Shown here: positions 53,442-62,426 of the stretch, piece after piece
Position numbering within the stretch: position 1 is the first letter of the stretch
Layout: each line of letters begins with the position of its first letter
DNA from: Enterococcus phoeniculicola ATCC BAA-412
GTDB lineage: Bacteria; Bacillota; Bacilli; Lactobacillales; Enterococcaceae
Assembly: GCF_000407505.1 (NCBI RefSeq)
Contig: NZ_ASWE01000002.1
Coordinates: 62,001-126,000, forward strand
Direction: 5' to 3'
Length of the DNA: 64,000 nucleotides
Position numbers and translations under genes: made by a program
Notes under the pieces: generated by a model
Databases searched by the model: none
Seen by the model: the letters and a program-made list of their open reading frames with translations, nothing else
What the model was told of the DNA's origin: nothing

Positions 53442-53598
53442 TTGACTTTGACCAATTTTGACGTATAATAAGCTCATATTCGAAAACGTCTTACAAATAG
53501 TAAGTGGATACGAATTAGTTTATATTCTTAGAAAAAAGAATATAATAGACTTGTTAAGGTTCAAGGAACCTTTCATAAAAATAGGAGGTATGTAAATT
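53442..53598 (+). promoter_or_regulatory. Strong promoter and structured leader of tufB
   Basis: TTGACT (53442-53447), spacer 16, TATAAT (53464-53469). The leader of about 120 bases holds three successive hairpins: CTTAC/GTAAG (53490-53504), TTATATTCTT/AAGAATATAA (53520-53545) and AAGGTTC/GAACCTT (53556-53572), then AGGAGGT nine bases before the ATG. A start-stop pair, ATG TAA, lies between that site and the gene start. The preceding 53263-53441 shows nothing I recognise. Confidence 0.7.
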
Positions 53599-54786
53599 AT
53601 GGCAAAACAACATTATGACAGAAGCAAACCACATGTTAATATCGGTACAATTGGTCACGTTGACCATGGGAAAACGACATTAACCGCTGCAATCACAACA
53701 GTATTAGGGAAAAAAGGCCTAGCGAACCCACAAGATTATGCCAGTATTGATGCAGCCCCTGAAGAACGCGAACGTGGAATCACTATTAACACGTCACATG
53801 TAGAATATGAAACTGAAAAACGACATTATGCGCATATAGATGCACCAGGACATGCGGATTACGTAAAAAATATGATTACTGGAGCAGCTCAAATGGATGG
53901 AGCGATTCTAGTAGTATCTGCAACAGATGGACCAATGCCGCAAACAAGAGAACATATTTTGCTTTCTCGTCAAGTAGGCGTAAAATATTTAATTGTCTTT
54001 TTAAATAAAACGGATTTAGTCGATGATGAAGAATTGATTGATTTGGTAGAGATGGAAGTTCGTGAACTACTTTCTGAATATGGTTTTCCAGGTGATGACA
54101 CGCCAGTTATTAAAGGATCTGCGCTAAAAGCACTTGAAGGAGACGCGGAAGCTGAAGCTGCAATTATGGAATTGATGGATACGGTAGATGACTATATCCC
54201 AACACCAGAACGCGACACAGATAAACCATTGTTACTACCTATTGAAGATGTATTTTCAATTACTGGACGTGGAACGGTTGCCTCAGGAAGAATTGATCGA
54301 GGGGTTGTACGTGTTGGCGATGAAGTTGAGCTTGTAGGGATTAAACCTGAAACACAAAAAGCAGTGGTTACTGGAGTAGAAATGTTCCGTAAAACACTTG
54401 ATTATGGTGAAGCAGGAGATAACGTTGGTGTCTTGTTACGTGGGATTACACGTGATGAAATCGAACGTGGACAAGTTTTGGCAAAACCAGGATCAATTAC
54501 ACCTCATACAAAATTTAAGGCTGAGGTTTATGTGTTGACCAAAGAAGAAGGTGGGCGTCATACACCATTCTTCAATAATTATCGTCCACAATTTTATTTC
54601 CGTACCACTGACGTAACGGGGAATATCGTCTTACCAGAAGGAACAGAAATGGTTATGCCAGGAGACAATGTAACGATTGATGTAGATTTAATTCATCCAA
54701 TCGCTGTAGAAAACGGAACAACCTTTTCTATTCGTGAAGGTGGTCGTACAGTTGGTTCAGGGATTGTTACAGAAATTGAAGGTTAA
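53599..54786 (+). CDS. tufB: Elongation factor Tu, second (streptococcal-type) copy
   Basis: 395-residue EF-Tu that brings aminoacyl-tRNA to the ribosome. G1 GHVDHGKT, G3 [10 protein letters not shown]4 NKTD and the effector segment [14 protein letters not shown] are intact. Enterococcal TufA normally has DCPGHADYV and ATGRVERG; this protein has [30 protein letters not shown] and ends [11 protein letters not shown], all typical of streptococcal and lactococcal EF-Tu. It is not beside rpsG/fusA but alone, with its own promoter and terminators. This matches the tufB gene described in several enterococcal species and explained by transfer from a streptococcus-like donor. A normal tufA is expected elsewhere. 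Confidence 0.93.
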   Translation: MAKQHYDRSKPHVNIGTIGHVDHGKTTLTAAITTVLGKKGLANPQDYASIDAAPEERERGITINTSHVEYETEKRHYAHIDAPGHADYVKNMITGAAQMDGAILVVSATDGPMPQTREHILLSRQVGVKYLIVFLNKTDLVDDEELIDLVEMEVRELLSEYGFPGDDTPVIKGSALKALEGDAEAEAAIMELMDTVDDYIPTPERDTDKPLLLPIEDVFSITGRGTVASGRIDRGVVRVGDEVELVGIKPETQKAVVTGVEMFRKTLDYGEAGDNVGVLLRGITRDEIERGQVLAKPGSITPHTKFKAEVYVLTKEEGGRHTPFFNNYRPQFYFRTTDVTGNIVLPEGTEMVMPGDNVTIDVDLIHPIAVENGTTFSIREGGRTVGSGIVTEIEG

Positions 54787-54813
54787 GACTGTTTTATAAA
54801 GTCTTTTAAAAAG

Positions 54814-54868
54814 AAACTAGGTGAGTGAGTACTTCTTGAATTTAAGAAGATTCTCACTCACCTAGTTT
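54814..54868. terminator. Bidirectional terminator between tufB and mprF
   Basis: AAACTAGGTGAGTGAG pairs with CTCACTCACCTAGTTT (16 bp), with T runs on both strands. A smaller AAGACT/AGTCTT hairpin precedes it. Confidence 0.85.
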
Positions 54869-54871
54869 TTT

Positions 54872-57457
54872 TTATTCAAATCGTCTTTTTAAAATCTTTT
54901 TCAAGCCATACAATTTTGGTTGAGGTTCTACAGGGGCATTATCGATAATCAATAAAGAAATCATTACATAGGCAACCCAACTGTCTCGAGAATAAAGGGT
55001 GTAGCGTGAGACCCATTGTGTGGCATATTTTTCTTTATAATCACGTAAGCCTTGGAAAGAATAAAAACGAGACCCAAACTCATACACAAGATACGCAATT
55101 CGTTCCTGTATAAAGCTTTTACGAGACGTTCCTACATTTGAAAGAGGTGCCATTCCAAGGTTGAATACACGAATATCTTGTTCTTTCATATATTCAAACA
55201 AGTGAATGAATAAATAATCCATACTTCCTGACGGAGCCTTGGAAGGGCTGTGGCGCATCAGGTCAATGGTTCCTTGCTCATTTGAATAGGTTGGCATAAA
55301 GTTTGCAAAAGCCACCATCTGATTTTCTGCATCCTTCACCACTGCAATTGGCGCTTTTTGAAGATAGCTTTCTGAAAAGAAGCCTAAGGAAAATCCTTTT
55401 TCTTTTCTGCTGCCTAACCACTCGTCAGAAATTTCTTTAAGCTGTTCCATCGTGTCTTTAGAGAAAGGTGGCTGAAGAACTTCAAATTGATAGCCTTCTT
55501 TATCCAAACGATTTAAGATGGCGCGAGTGCCCTTCATTTTTTTACCAGAAGTTGTAAAGTTGGGTAAATCAACGTGAGCTTCTTCTCCCATTTTAATGAA
55601 GTCATAACCAAATTCATGGAGGGTCATCACAGTTTCTTCGCTAACTTCGTAAAAGACAGGAAGGTAACCCCAAACATCTGCTTCATGAATAAAGGCTTCA
55701 ATAGCATTAGAAAAATCTTCTTTTTTTCCAGAAGGATCACCCATGACAATACATTTATTATTATTTGTAGCAAATTGAAGAAGTACGGTGTCTTCTTCTC
55801 CGTTATTGTATATATACATCTGTTTGTCGTTTAAGAAAATCAGTTGACTATCACTATTTCCGCCGTAGGTCTCTAAGATATGCAAAGCTCGTGCTTCATC
55901 AAGTGCTTCGCCAATTTGATGTTTTTGACCTTGCAAGAAGCGAACAAATAAAATGATGAACAAGGAGACGGCGATGATAGCAAGTAATCCTGAAAACCAC
56001 ACTCTTTCGGATGGAAATAAAAAGAAAGAGATAAAGCGATGCTGTCTATGTGGAAATGACGGCATATTGTATACGCCAATAATGATGTAGAGAATCGTCA
56101 AGACCCCAAAAATGAGTCCGTCAACTGTGAGTGATTCCCATGAATAGACAAGCTGTTCTCGAAATAATTCCTTTTTTGAAAAAATGATAATCACTAAAAA
56201 TGCTAGTAAAAAAAGGCAGGTAACAAGACTGAAGTCACCGATAAACGCATAGATTAACGTTAAAGAAATTAAAATAATCGTTGGAAGATAGGCGCGTTTT
56301 ACTCGTGCAGCTACCCCACGACCCATAATCAAGAGTAAAAAACCTAATAAAATACTTGGAAACTGAACGATGATATGAAATCTCAAAGGATTAATATGCT
56401 GCAGCCATTTGAATTCAGTAAAAGCTTGTGGAATAGTTGCTGATAAAACGACCATAATTCCTGAAAAATAGAGAAAAACAACCACGAGTTTATGAGAGAT
56501 TTCCATAAGTAACTGTTTAGGGATTCCTGAATATCGTTGATCAAGGCTTCCTCCTAAGTGTTTGAAGAAAAGTACAATTCCTATGATGAAGGGAATGATG
56601 TAGTAGAATAAACGATAAAGTAAAATCCAGGCAACAATCGTTTCTTTTGGAATCCCTAAAGAAGAGAGACCTAAAATCATCATGATATCAAAACTGCCTA
56701 GTTCTCCTGGAATCATAGAGACAATTCCGATGACAGAGGCCGCGATGAATAAGGGTGTGATTTGCCAAAAGTCAATTGGAATTCCCATTAATGCACCAAT
56801 AGCAAAGAAACTGCCTAAGACACCCGTCCATTCAAGGAAAGAAACAAGAATTAATTGTCCTTTTGAACGATTGTCAAGTCCGCCAACATAGCCCTCTTTT
56901 CGAATCGTTGTCAGTAGTAAGACGATGGGGAAATATAAGCCGCCACCGATTAACCAAATCCAATATTGCTGAAGATAAGGGTTAACATGACCAAAGAGCA
57001 CAACAAAGAAGGAGAATAAGCTATAGATAGAAAGTCCAGCCATCAAGAATAAAAAGATTTTAGAAAGAGACTGGATAACTTTTTTTCCTTGATGATGTTT
57101 TCCATAAAATTCAGATCGAAGCCCAATACTGACAAAACCGCCAAATCCTGCAATGTTGTTTATCGTGTTAATAACCCAGCTTGTTTCAAATAGATAACGT
57201 CGTTCTTGTTTTTGATCTAGCATACGGTTCAAAATAACGTCATAGCCAATCATTGGCAGAACAGAAATAAGACCGATAAGAAACATTAGAGCGATTTTCC
57301 AGATGGGGATATCGCTAAATGTGTTGCTAAGCTCCTGTATGGAGAGTGTTTTTCCGATAGACATGAGTTCGCCAACTACGATAATCATGACCGAAAGAAT
57401 GAAAATAGTTTTAAAAAGTCCTGCATGGCTTTTCAGCCAAGAGATAAACTTTTTCAA
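54872..57457 (-). CDS. mprF: Lysylphosphatidylglycerol synthase / flippase
   Basis: About 861 residues. The N-terminal two thirds hold about 14 membrane helices (flippase); the C-terminal third (from about 530) is the cytosolic transferase fold that moves lysine from Lys-tRNA to phosphatidylglycerol (MGDPSGKKED, IDLMRHSPSKAPSGSMDYLF). The product lowers surface negative charge and protects against cationic peptides and daptomycin. TTG 57457 is preferred because AGGTGG lies five bases before it; a GTG at 57466 directly after the upstream stop is an alternative. Co-transcribed with the alpha/beta hydrolase gene before it. Confidence 0.93.
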   Translation of the reverse strand: MKKFISWLKSHAGLFKTIFILSVMIIVVGELMSIGKTLSIQELSNTFSDIPIWKIALMFLIGLISVLPMIGYDVILNRMLDQKQERRYLFETSWVINTINNIAGFGGFVSIGLRSEFYGKHHQGKKVIQSLSKIFLFLMAGLSIYSLFSFFVVLFGHVNPYLQQYWIWLIGGGLYFPIVLLLTTIRKEGYVGGLDNRSKGQLILVSFLEWTGVLGSFFAIGALMGIPIDFWQITPLFIAASVIGIVSMIPGELGSFDIMMILGLSSLGIPKETIVAWILLYRLFYYIIPFIIGIVLFFKHLGGSLDQRYSGIPKQLLMEISHKLVVVFLYFSGIMVVLSATIPQAFTEFKWLQHINPLRFHIIVQFPSILLGFLLLIMGRGVAARVKRAYLPTIILISLTLIYAFIGDFSLVTCLFLLAFLVIIIFSKKELFREQLVYSWESLTVDGLIFGVLTILYIIIGVYNMPSFPHRQHRFISFFLFPSERVWFSGLLAIIAVSLFIILFVRFLQGQKHQIGEALDEARALHILETYGGNSDSQLIFLNDKQMYIYNNGEEDTVLLQFATNNNKCIVMGDPSGKKEDFSNAIEAFIHEADVWGYLPVFYEVSEETVMTLHEFGYDFIKMGEEAHVDLPNFTTSGKKMKGTRAILNRLDKEGYQFEVLQPPFSKDTMEQLKEISDEWLGSRKEKGFSLGFFSESYLQKAPIAVVKDAENQMVAFANFMPTYSNEQGTIDLMRHSPSKAPSGSMDYLFIHLFEYMKEQDIRVFNLGMAPLSNVGTSRKSFIQERIAYLVYEFGSRFYSFQGLRDYKEKYATQWVSRYTLYSRDSWVAYVMISLLIIDNAPVEPQPKLYGLKKILKRRFE

Positions 57458-57466
57458 ATAATCCAC

Positions 57467-58186
57467 CTACTTTTCTTTTAAGAATTTTAGAATTTCAAAG
57501 TTAAATCGCTCTGGATTTTTTCGTGCAAACGCATGTCCTTGTCCAGAAACAAGAACAAAAGAAGCTTTTGGAATAACTTTTGCAAGATACATCGAATGTT
57601 TCAGCTTGATGATATCATGCTTACCAACAAGTATGAGTGTTGGGCAGGGAATCTGTTTTAATTCTGTCTCAGTTACCCCTATATCATGAAGAAGTAAAGA
57701 AAGAGACTGAACTTTTTTCTTCATTTTTGGATAAAACAAAGAAAGAATAAAAGCAAAAATAAACTGTGTGTAGCTTGCTAGCTGACCGAGTAAATGAACT
57801 CCGCTAGTCGTTGTATTTCCTGCATTTAAAATGAGGCGATGTACAGACTGAGGATACATACTTGCAAACATCATAGCCAAGTTTGCTCCATCACTGAACC
57901 CTAAAAAATCAGCTTTATGGATATTTTCTAAAAGCATAATTGTTTTTAAATCATCTGCCATGAGACGAAAGTTTAAGGTGGGTGCGTCGTTTGTCGAACG
58001 ACCATGACCACGACTATCAATTAGAAAAATTTGAAAGTCATGTTCTAGTTCAGGTACTTGCTTTGAAAAATACTTTCCACTGCCTCCATTTCCATGTAAT
58101 AAAAATAGAGGAGAGCCATGACCACTTTTTTCATAGTAAATTTGACTTCCATCTGCCATAGTAGCGTATTTCTTTTCTTTTTCCAC
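57467..58186 (-). CDS. Alpha/beta hydrolase
   Basis: About 239 residues. Oxyanion HGNGGSGKYF, nucleophile elbow GFSDGAN (Ser about 99), acid Asp in LVGKHDIIK and His in GQGHAFARKNP. No signal peptide, so cytoplasmic. Substrate unknown; its immediate coupling to mprF (stop next to start) suggests a role in lipid or ester metabolism at the membrane, which is inference. GTG 58186 is preferred: AGGTG lies six bases before it; the in-frame GTG at 58195 coincides with that site. Confidence 0.85.
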   Translation of the reverse strand: MEKEKKYATMADGSQIYYEKSGHGSPLFLLHGNGGSGKYFSKQVPELEHDFQIFLIDSRGHGRSTNDAPTLNFRLMADDLKTIMLLENIHKADFLGFSDGANLAMMFASMYPQSVHRLILNAGNTTTSGVHLLGQLASYTQFIFAFILSLFYPKMKKKVQSLSLLLHDIGVTETELKQIPCPTLILVGKHDIIKLKHSMYLAKVIPKASFVLVSGQGHAFARKNPERFNFEILKFLKEK

Positions 58187-58355
58187 AAAAATCACCTACT
58201 ATGACTAAGTATAAACTATCTCTTGTCTCAAGCAAATAAAAGACAGAATTCTTGAGTTTTTATTAAAGAAAAATAAAAAATGCCAAGATTGTTGGTTATT
58301 TGATTCGACTCATAGTACTATGTTAAAAGACTTAAAAAGTTTGGATGATTGGTGA

Positions 58356-58994
58356 ATGAAAAAAAGAAGAATAAAAAAGAGAAAAATTTTCAAACACTTC
58401 ATTTTTATGCTTCTGATGATTCTAGTTGCAGGTGGTGTTTTTTTCGGCTATCGGACGTATGATACGGCAAAACGTGTCCACCAATATGAAGAGAAAGTAG
58501 AAGAGGCAGCAGAAAAAAATGGAGTTTCAGAGTACAAGAGCTTGTTGATGGCAATCATCTACACCGAGTCAAAAGGCAAAGGGATTGATCTGATGCAAAG
58601 TTCAGAAAGTGCTTTTGGCAGCCAAAATCAGATTTCGACACAAGACGAAAGTATCGAAAGAGGCGTTTCTTATTTTGCTGAAGTATTAACATTAGCAAAG
58701 GAAAAGGGCGATGATGTCTGGACAGCCGTCCAAGCATACAATTTTGGAATAGATTATGTAAATTACGTAGCTAAAAATGGTGGAAAGAACACAATCGAGC
58801 TAGCAGAGACCTACTCAAGAGATGTATTATCGCCGACGTTAGGAAATTCAGAAAAAAAGCAGTATCGTTATTGGCGAATTCAATCATTGATTTATAATGG
58901 GGGATATTTGTATCATAATGGCGGAAACATTTTTTATGCAGATGTTGTAAAAATGAATCAGTGGATTTTGACGAAAATGGACTGGCTTTTTTAA
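58356..58994 (+). CDS. Membrane-anchored lysozyme-like protein
   Basis: 212 residues. A basic start (MKKRRIKKRK) and a membrane helix (about 13-33) are followed by a lysozyme-like domain of the pneumococcal type (PF13702): LLMAIIYTESKGKGIDLMQS with the catalytic Glu, SIERGVSYFAEVL and AVQAYNFGIDYVNYV. Probably outside the membrane, trimming peptidoglycan. The ribosome binding site is poor (GGTGA right before the ATG). Monocistronic, upstream of dnaG. Confidence 0.85.
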   Translation: MKKRRIKKRKIFKHFIFMLLMILVAGGVFFGYRTYDTAKRVHQYEEKVEEAAEKNGVSEYKSLLMAIIYTESKGKGIDLMQSSESAFGSQNQISTQDESIERGVSYFAEVLTLAKEKGDDVWTAVQAYNFGIDYVNYVAKNGGKNTIELAETYSRDVLSPTLGNSEKKQYRYWRIQSLIYNGGYLYHNGGNIFYADVVKMNQWILTKMDWLF

Positions 58995-59065
58995 GGGCAT
59001 TCTTTAAAAAAAGAGAGTGAAAACTGTCCATCATTTAGAAAAATCCTTCATTAAATACAAATTAC

Positions 59066-59185
59066 TTGAAAATGAGTGAAGATATGGTAAAATGAAATAT
59101 GTATAATTGTGTCCTTTAGAAATCGCGCTGATTCTTATTAGTGCGATTTTTTACCGACTGTTGTTTATACACAAAAAGTGTAAAC
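59066..59185 (+). promoter_or_regulatory. Promoter and attenuator-like leader of dnaG-rpoD
   Basis: TTGAAA (59066-59071), spacer 16, TAAAAT (59088-59093) with a TGG extension. A second TATAAT is at 59102-59107. AAATCGCGCT pairs with AGTGCGATTT (59120-59150) and six T follow in total, an intrinsic-terminator shape inside the leader. GTTTATACAC/GTGTAAAC (59163-59185) forms a further hairpin before the ribosome binding site. Confidence 0.55.
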
Positions 59186-59199
59186 GGGAGGTGAGTGAA

Positions 59200-61047
59200 A
59201 TGGCTCAGAGAATCCCTCAAGAAGTCATCGACGAGATTCGAGGGAAAACGGATATAGTCGAAATTATCGGTCAATATGTTCAACTGAAAAAATCTGGAAA
59301 AAACTATTTAGGTTTATGTCCATTTCATGAAGAGCGAACACCTTCATTTTCAGTGGCAGAGGACAAACAAATTTTTCATTGCTTTGGCTGTGGAAAAGGC
59401 GGAAATGTTTTTAACTTTATTCAAGAGTTAGAAGGAGTCTCTTTTCCAGAGGCGGTAGAAAAGGTTGCAGAGCTTGAGCAAATTCCTTTACAGGGGGCTT
59501 GGAAGCCTTCAGGAGAAGCTGTGGAAGGAAACTCAAGGCAAAGACAGCTGATTGAATTACACGAAAAGGCAAATGAACTTTTCCATCATTTGTTAGTCCG
59601 TACAAAAGCAGGTGTGGAAGCACTTGATTATCTGCTTGAACGTGGGTTAACTATGGAGCTTATTGAAGAATTTCAAATTGGTTTTGCGCCAAATGAGCGA
59701 CAATTTTTAGTTCAGGTATTTGAAAATGAAGCTTACGATTCCGAGCTGATGAAAGAAAGCGGTTTGTTTGTTCAAAGAGATGGTGGAACCTTTGTTGATC
59801 GATTTTATCAGCGAATTATGTTTCCTATTCGAAATGCTCAGGGAAAAACAATTGGTTTTTCTGGTCGGTTGTTAAAAACGGAGAAGTTTCCTGGAACAGA
59901 CCAGCCCAAATATTTAAATAGTCCTGAAACAGAGCTATTTAATAAACGTTTAGTTCTTTTCAATTTTGACAAAGCGCGAAGTACGATTCGAAAAGAGGGT
60001 GAAGTTTTCCTATTTGAAGGATTCATGGATGTAATTGCTGCCTGGCAGGCGGGAATTAAAAATGGGATTGCTTCAATGGGGACAAGCTTAACGAATCAGC
60101 AGTTGTCAGCAATTGAACGGGTGACAAAAGAATTAGTTATTTGTTACGATGGAGATAGTGCAGGAATTGAAGCTACAAATCGAGCGATTGAACTTTTGAA
60201 TGAGAATAGTCGGCTCCATTTATCTGTTGTCAGTGTTCCAGAAGGACGCGATCCAGATGAATATTTGAGGAAATACGGCGAAGAAGCATTTAAAGAATTG
60301 GCGCTTCACGGAAGAGAAACGGTTTTTACTTTCAAGATGCGATATCATCGTGTAAATCGAAATCTGCAAAATGAAAAAGAGCAGCTTGATTATATTCAAG
60401 ACCTGCTTCAAGAATTAGTTTCCGTTGCTTCACCAATTGAGCAAGATATGTATCTTACACAGCTTTCTACAGAATTTCAGGTAAGTCGGGAAAGTCTCCA
60501 AGAGCAATTACGTTCTTTAAAACAGGAATCTCGTCAACAAAGAAGAGCTTCCAGACAGCGAGAAACATTTGCTCCCCAAGCCCCTGCAGCACCAGTGGAT
60601 GCACCAAATGTACCGCTATCGCTGGTTGAAAAAGCAGAGCGGATATTATTGTACCGAATCTTTAACGAACAAGGGGTTAGAAATAAACTGAACATGCAAA
60701 ATTTTCAGTTTGCACATGACCACTATCAAGAAATTTACTTTTTATTAGAAGCATTTCTAGAAGAACGGAGTTATTTTACGTTACCAGAGTTTCTAGATTT
60801 TCTAAAAAAGGAAGAACTACGAAAAATAGTCATTGAAATTGCTTATCTTCCAATCGGAGAAACAAGCTCTGAACGAGAGATTCAAGACCTTATGGTGGTC
60901 ATCGGAAAAGCTAGCTTAGCTGACGAAATAAAACAAAAAAAATTATTGCAGCAAGAAGCAAGTCGAAACGGAAACCAGCAGTTGGAATTGGAACTGGCAA
61001 TTGAAATAATAAATTTAACAAAGCAGTTAAAAAAGCCTAATAGCTAA
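59200..61047 (+). CDS. dnaG: DNA primase
   Basis: 615 residues. The N-terminal zinc finger is CPFHEERTPSF followed by CFGCGKGG (CxxH...CxxC); the TOPRIM core has LFEGFMDVIAAW and YDGDSAG; a C-terminal helicase-binding domain lies after a Gln/Arg/Ala-rich linker (about 445-470). It makes RNA primers for replication together with DnaB/DnaC-type helicase. The start is ATG 59200 with GGAGGT seven bases upstream; the 31 further codons upstream belong to the leader. rpoD follows after 19 bases, the usual operon. Confidence 0.96.
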   Translation: MAQRIPQEVIDEIRGKTDIVEIIGQYVQLKKSGKNYLGLCPFHEERTPSFSVAEDKQIFHCFGCGKGGNVFNFIQELEGVSFPEAVEKVAELEQIPLQGAWKPSGEAVEGNSRQRQLIELHEKANELFHHLLVRTKAGVEALDYLLERGLTMELIEEFQIGFAPNERQFLVQVFENEAYDSELMKESGLFVQRDGGTFVDRFYQRIMFPIRNAQGKTIGFSGRLLKTEKFPGTDQPKYLNSPETELFNKRLVLFNFDKARSTIRKEGEVFLFEGFMDVIAAWQAGIKNGIASMGTSLTNQQLSAIERVTKELVICYDGDSAGIEATNRAIELLNENSRLHLSVVSVPEGRDPDEYLRKYGEEAFKELALHGRETVFTFKMRYHRVNRNLQNEKEQLDYIQDLLQELVSVASPIEQDMYLTQLSTEFQVSRESLQEQLRSLKQESRQQRRASRQRETFAPQAPAAPVDAPNVPLSLVEKAERILLYRIFNEQGVRNKLNMQNFQFAHDHYQEIYFLLEAFLEERSYFTLPEFLDFLKKEELRKIVIEIAYLPIGETSSEREIQDLMVVIGKASLADEIKQKKLLQQEASRNGNQQLELELAIEIINLTKQLKKPNS

Positions 61048-61066
61048 CTAGAGGGGGCCTTCTTTC

Positions 61067-62176
61067 ATGGCAAAAGGAACAGAAAACAAAGCGTATAATG
61101 AAGCTGTTGCAACATTCATTAAAGAAAATAAAGCAAACGGACAAGTAGTATATGACGAATTGTCCAACAAATTAGCAACACCATTTACTTTAGATGCAGA
61201 AGCAATGGATAAGCTTATTCAAAAAGTCGAAGATGCAGGAATTAGTGTGGTTGACGAAAATGGAGAGCCGTCTATTCATAGTCTAAAAAGTAATGAGAAA
61301 AAAGCCAAAGAAGCCGAACAAGAAGATCTTTCTGCTCCAACTGGTGTGAAGATTAATGATCCAGTACGTATGTATTTAAAAGAAATCGGTCGAGTTTCTT
61401 TGTTAACTGCGGAAGAAGAAGTTGCGTTAGCATTAAAAATAGAAGAAGGCGATCAAGAAGCAAAACAACGTCTTGCTGAGGCCAATCTTCGTTTAGTTGT
61501 TAGTATTGCAAAACGTTATGTAGGTCGTGGCATGCAGTTTCTTGACTTGATTCAAGAAGGAAATATGGGCTTGATGAAGGCTGTTGAAAAATTTGACTAT
61601 CGCAAAGGATTTAAGTTTTCGACATATGCAACTTGGTGGATTCGTCAAGCAATCACTCGTGCGATTGCCGATCAAGCGCGTACCATTCGTATTCCAGTTC
61701 ATATGGTTGAAACAATTAATAAATTGATTCGCATACAACGTCAATTACTTCAAGATTTAGGTAGAGAACCGACTCCAGAAGAAATCGGTGCTGAAATGGA
61801 CTTGCCAACTGAAAAAGTTCGTGAAATCCTAAAAATTGCACAAGAGCCTGTCTCATTGGAAACGCCAATTGGTGAAGAAGATGATTCTCATTTAGGCGAT
61901 TTTATTGAAGATCAGGAAGCGACAAGTCCTGCAGAGCATGCAGCATACGAGCTGTTAAAAGAGCAGCTTGAAGATGTATTGGACACGTTAACCGATCGTG
62001 AAGAAAATGTCTTGCGTTTACGTTTTGGTTTAGATGATGGACGAACACGTACACTAGAAGAGGTTGGGAAAGTATTTGGTGTAACGAGAGAGCGGATTCG
62101 TCAGATTGAAGCCAAAGCATTACGAAAATTACGCCATCCATCTCGCTCAAAACAATTAAAAGACTTTTTAGAATAA
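61067..62176 (+). CDS. rpoD: Primary RNA polymerase sigma factor (sigma-70/SigA)
   Basis: 369 residues, the Gram-positive length. Region 1.2 [15 protein letters not shown]; regions 2.1-2.4 with [20 protein letters not shown], then [17 protein letters not shown] for the -10 contact; region 3 [15 protein letters not shown]; region 4.2 [20 protein letters not shown] for the -35 contact. The N-terminal 80 residues carry the short region 1.1 of Firmicutes. GAGGGGG lies before the ATG. The gene is followed by a terminator. Confidence 0.97.
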   Translation: MAKGTENKAYNEAVATFIKENKANGQVVYDELSNKLATPFTLDAEAMDKLIQKVEDAGISVVDENGEPSIHSLKSNEKKAKEAEQEDLSAPTGVKINDPVRMYLKEIGRVSLLTAEEEVALALKIEEGDQEAKQRLAEANLRLVVSIAKRYVGRGMQFLDLIQEGNMGLMKAVEKFDYRKGFKFSTYATWWIRQAITRAIADQARTIRIPVHMVETINKLIRIQRQLLQDLGREPTPEEIGAEMDLPTEKVREILKIAQEPVSLETPIGEEDDSHLGDFIEDQEATSPAEHAAYELLKEQLEDVLDTLTDREENVLRLRFGLDDGRTRTLEEVGKVFGVTRERIRQIEAKALRKLRHPSRSKQLKDFLE

Positions 62177-62237
62177 GCGTCAAAGTTTGTTTGTTATATA
62201 ATTAAAGAGCTGGACTAAGAAGAAAGTCATTAAAAAT

Positions 62238-62281
62238 AAGTGGTTAAAGCGATTATAATGGATTGCTTTGGCCGCTTTTTT
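62238..62281 (+). terminator. Terminator of dnaG-rpoD
   Basis: AAGTGGTTAAAGC pairs with GCTTTGGCCGCTT around AT-rich bases, followed by TTTTT. Confidence 0.75.
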
Positions 62282-62426
62282 GTCATTTTTATTTAAAATA
62301 TATTTAAAATATTACTTGTTTTTAAGAATTCTTAACAAAATCGTAAAGCGGAAGGGCTTTTCTGTTATCATATTATATGATAGATTAAAGCGTAAGTGTA
62401 AAAATAAACTAAGGAGCCGAAAAATA

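Noticed and set aside
53590-53595. ATG-TAA start-stop pair before tufB as a regulatory minigene
   Set aside because: It lies one base from the ribosome binding site and may be chance; no evidence of conservation is available.
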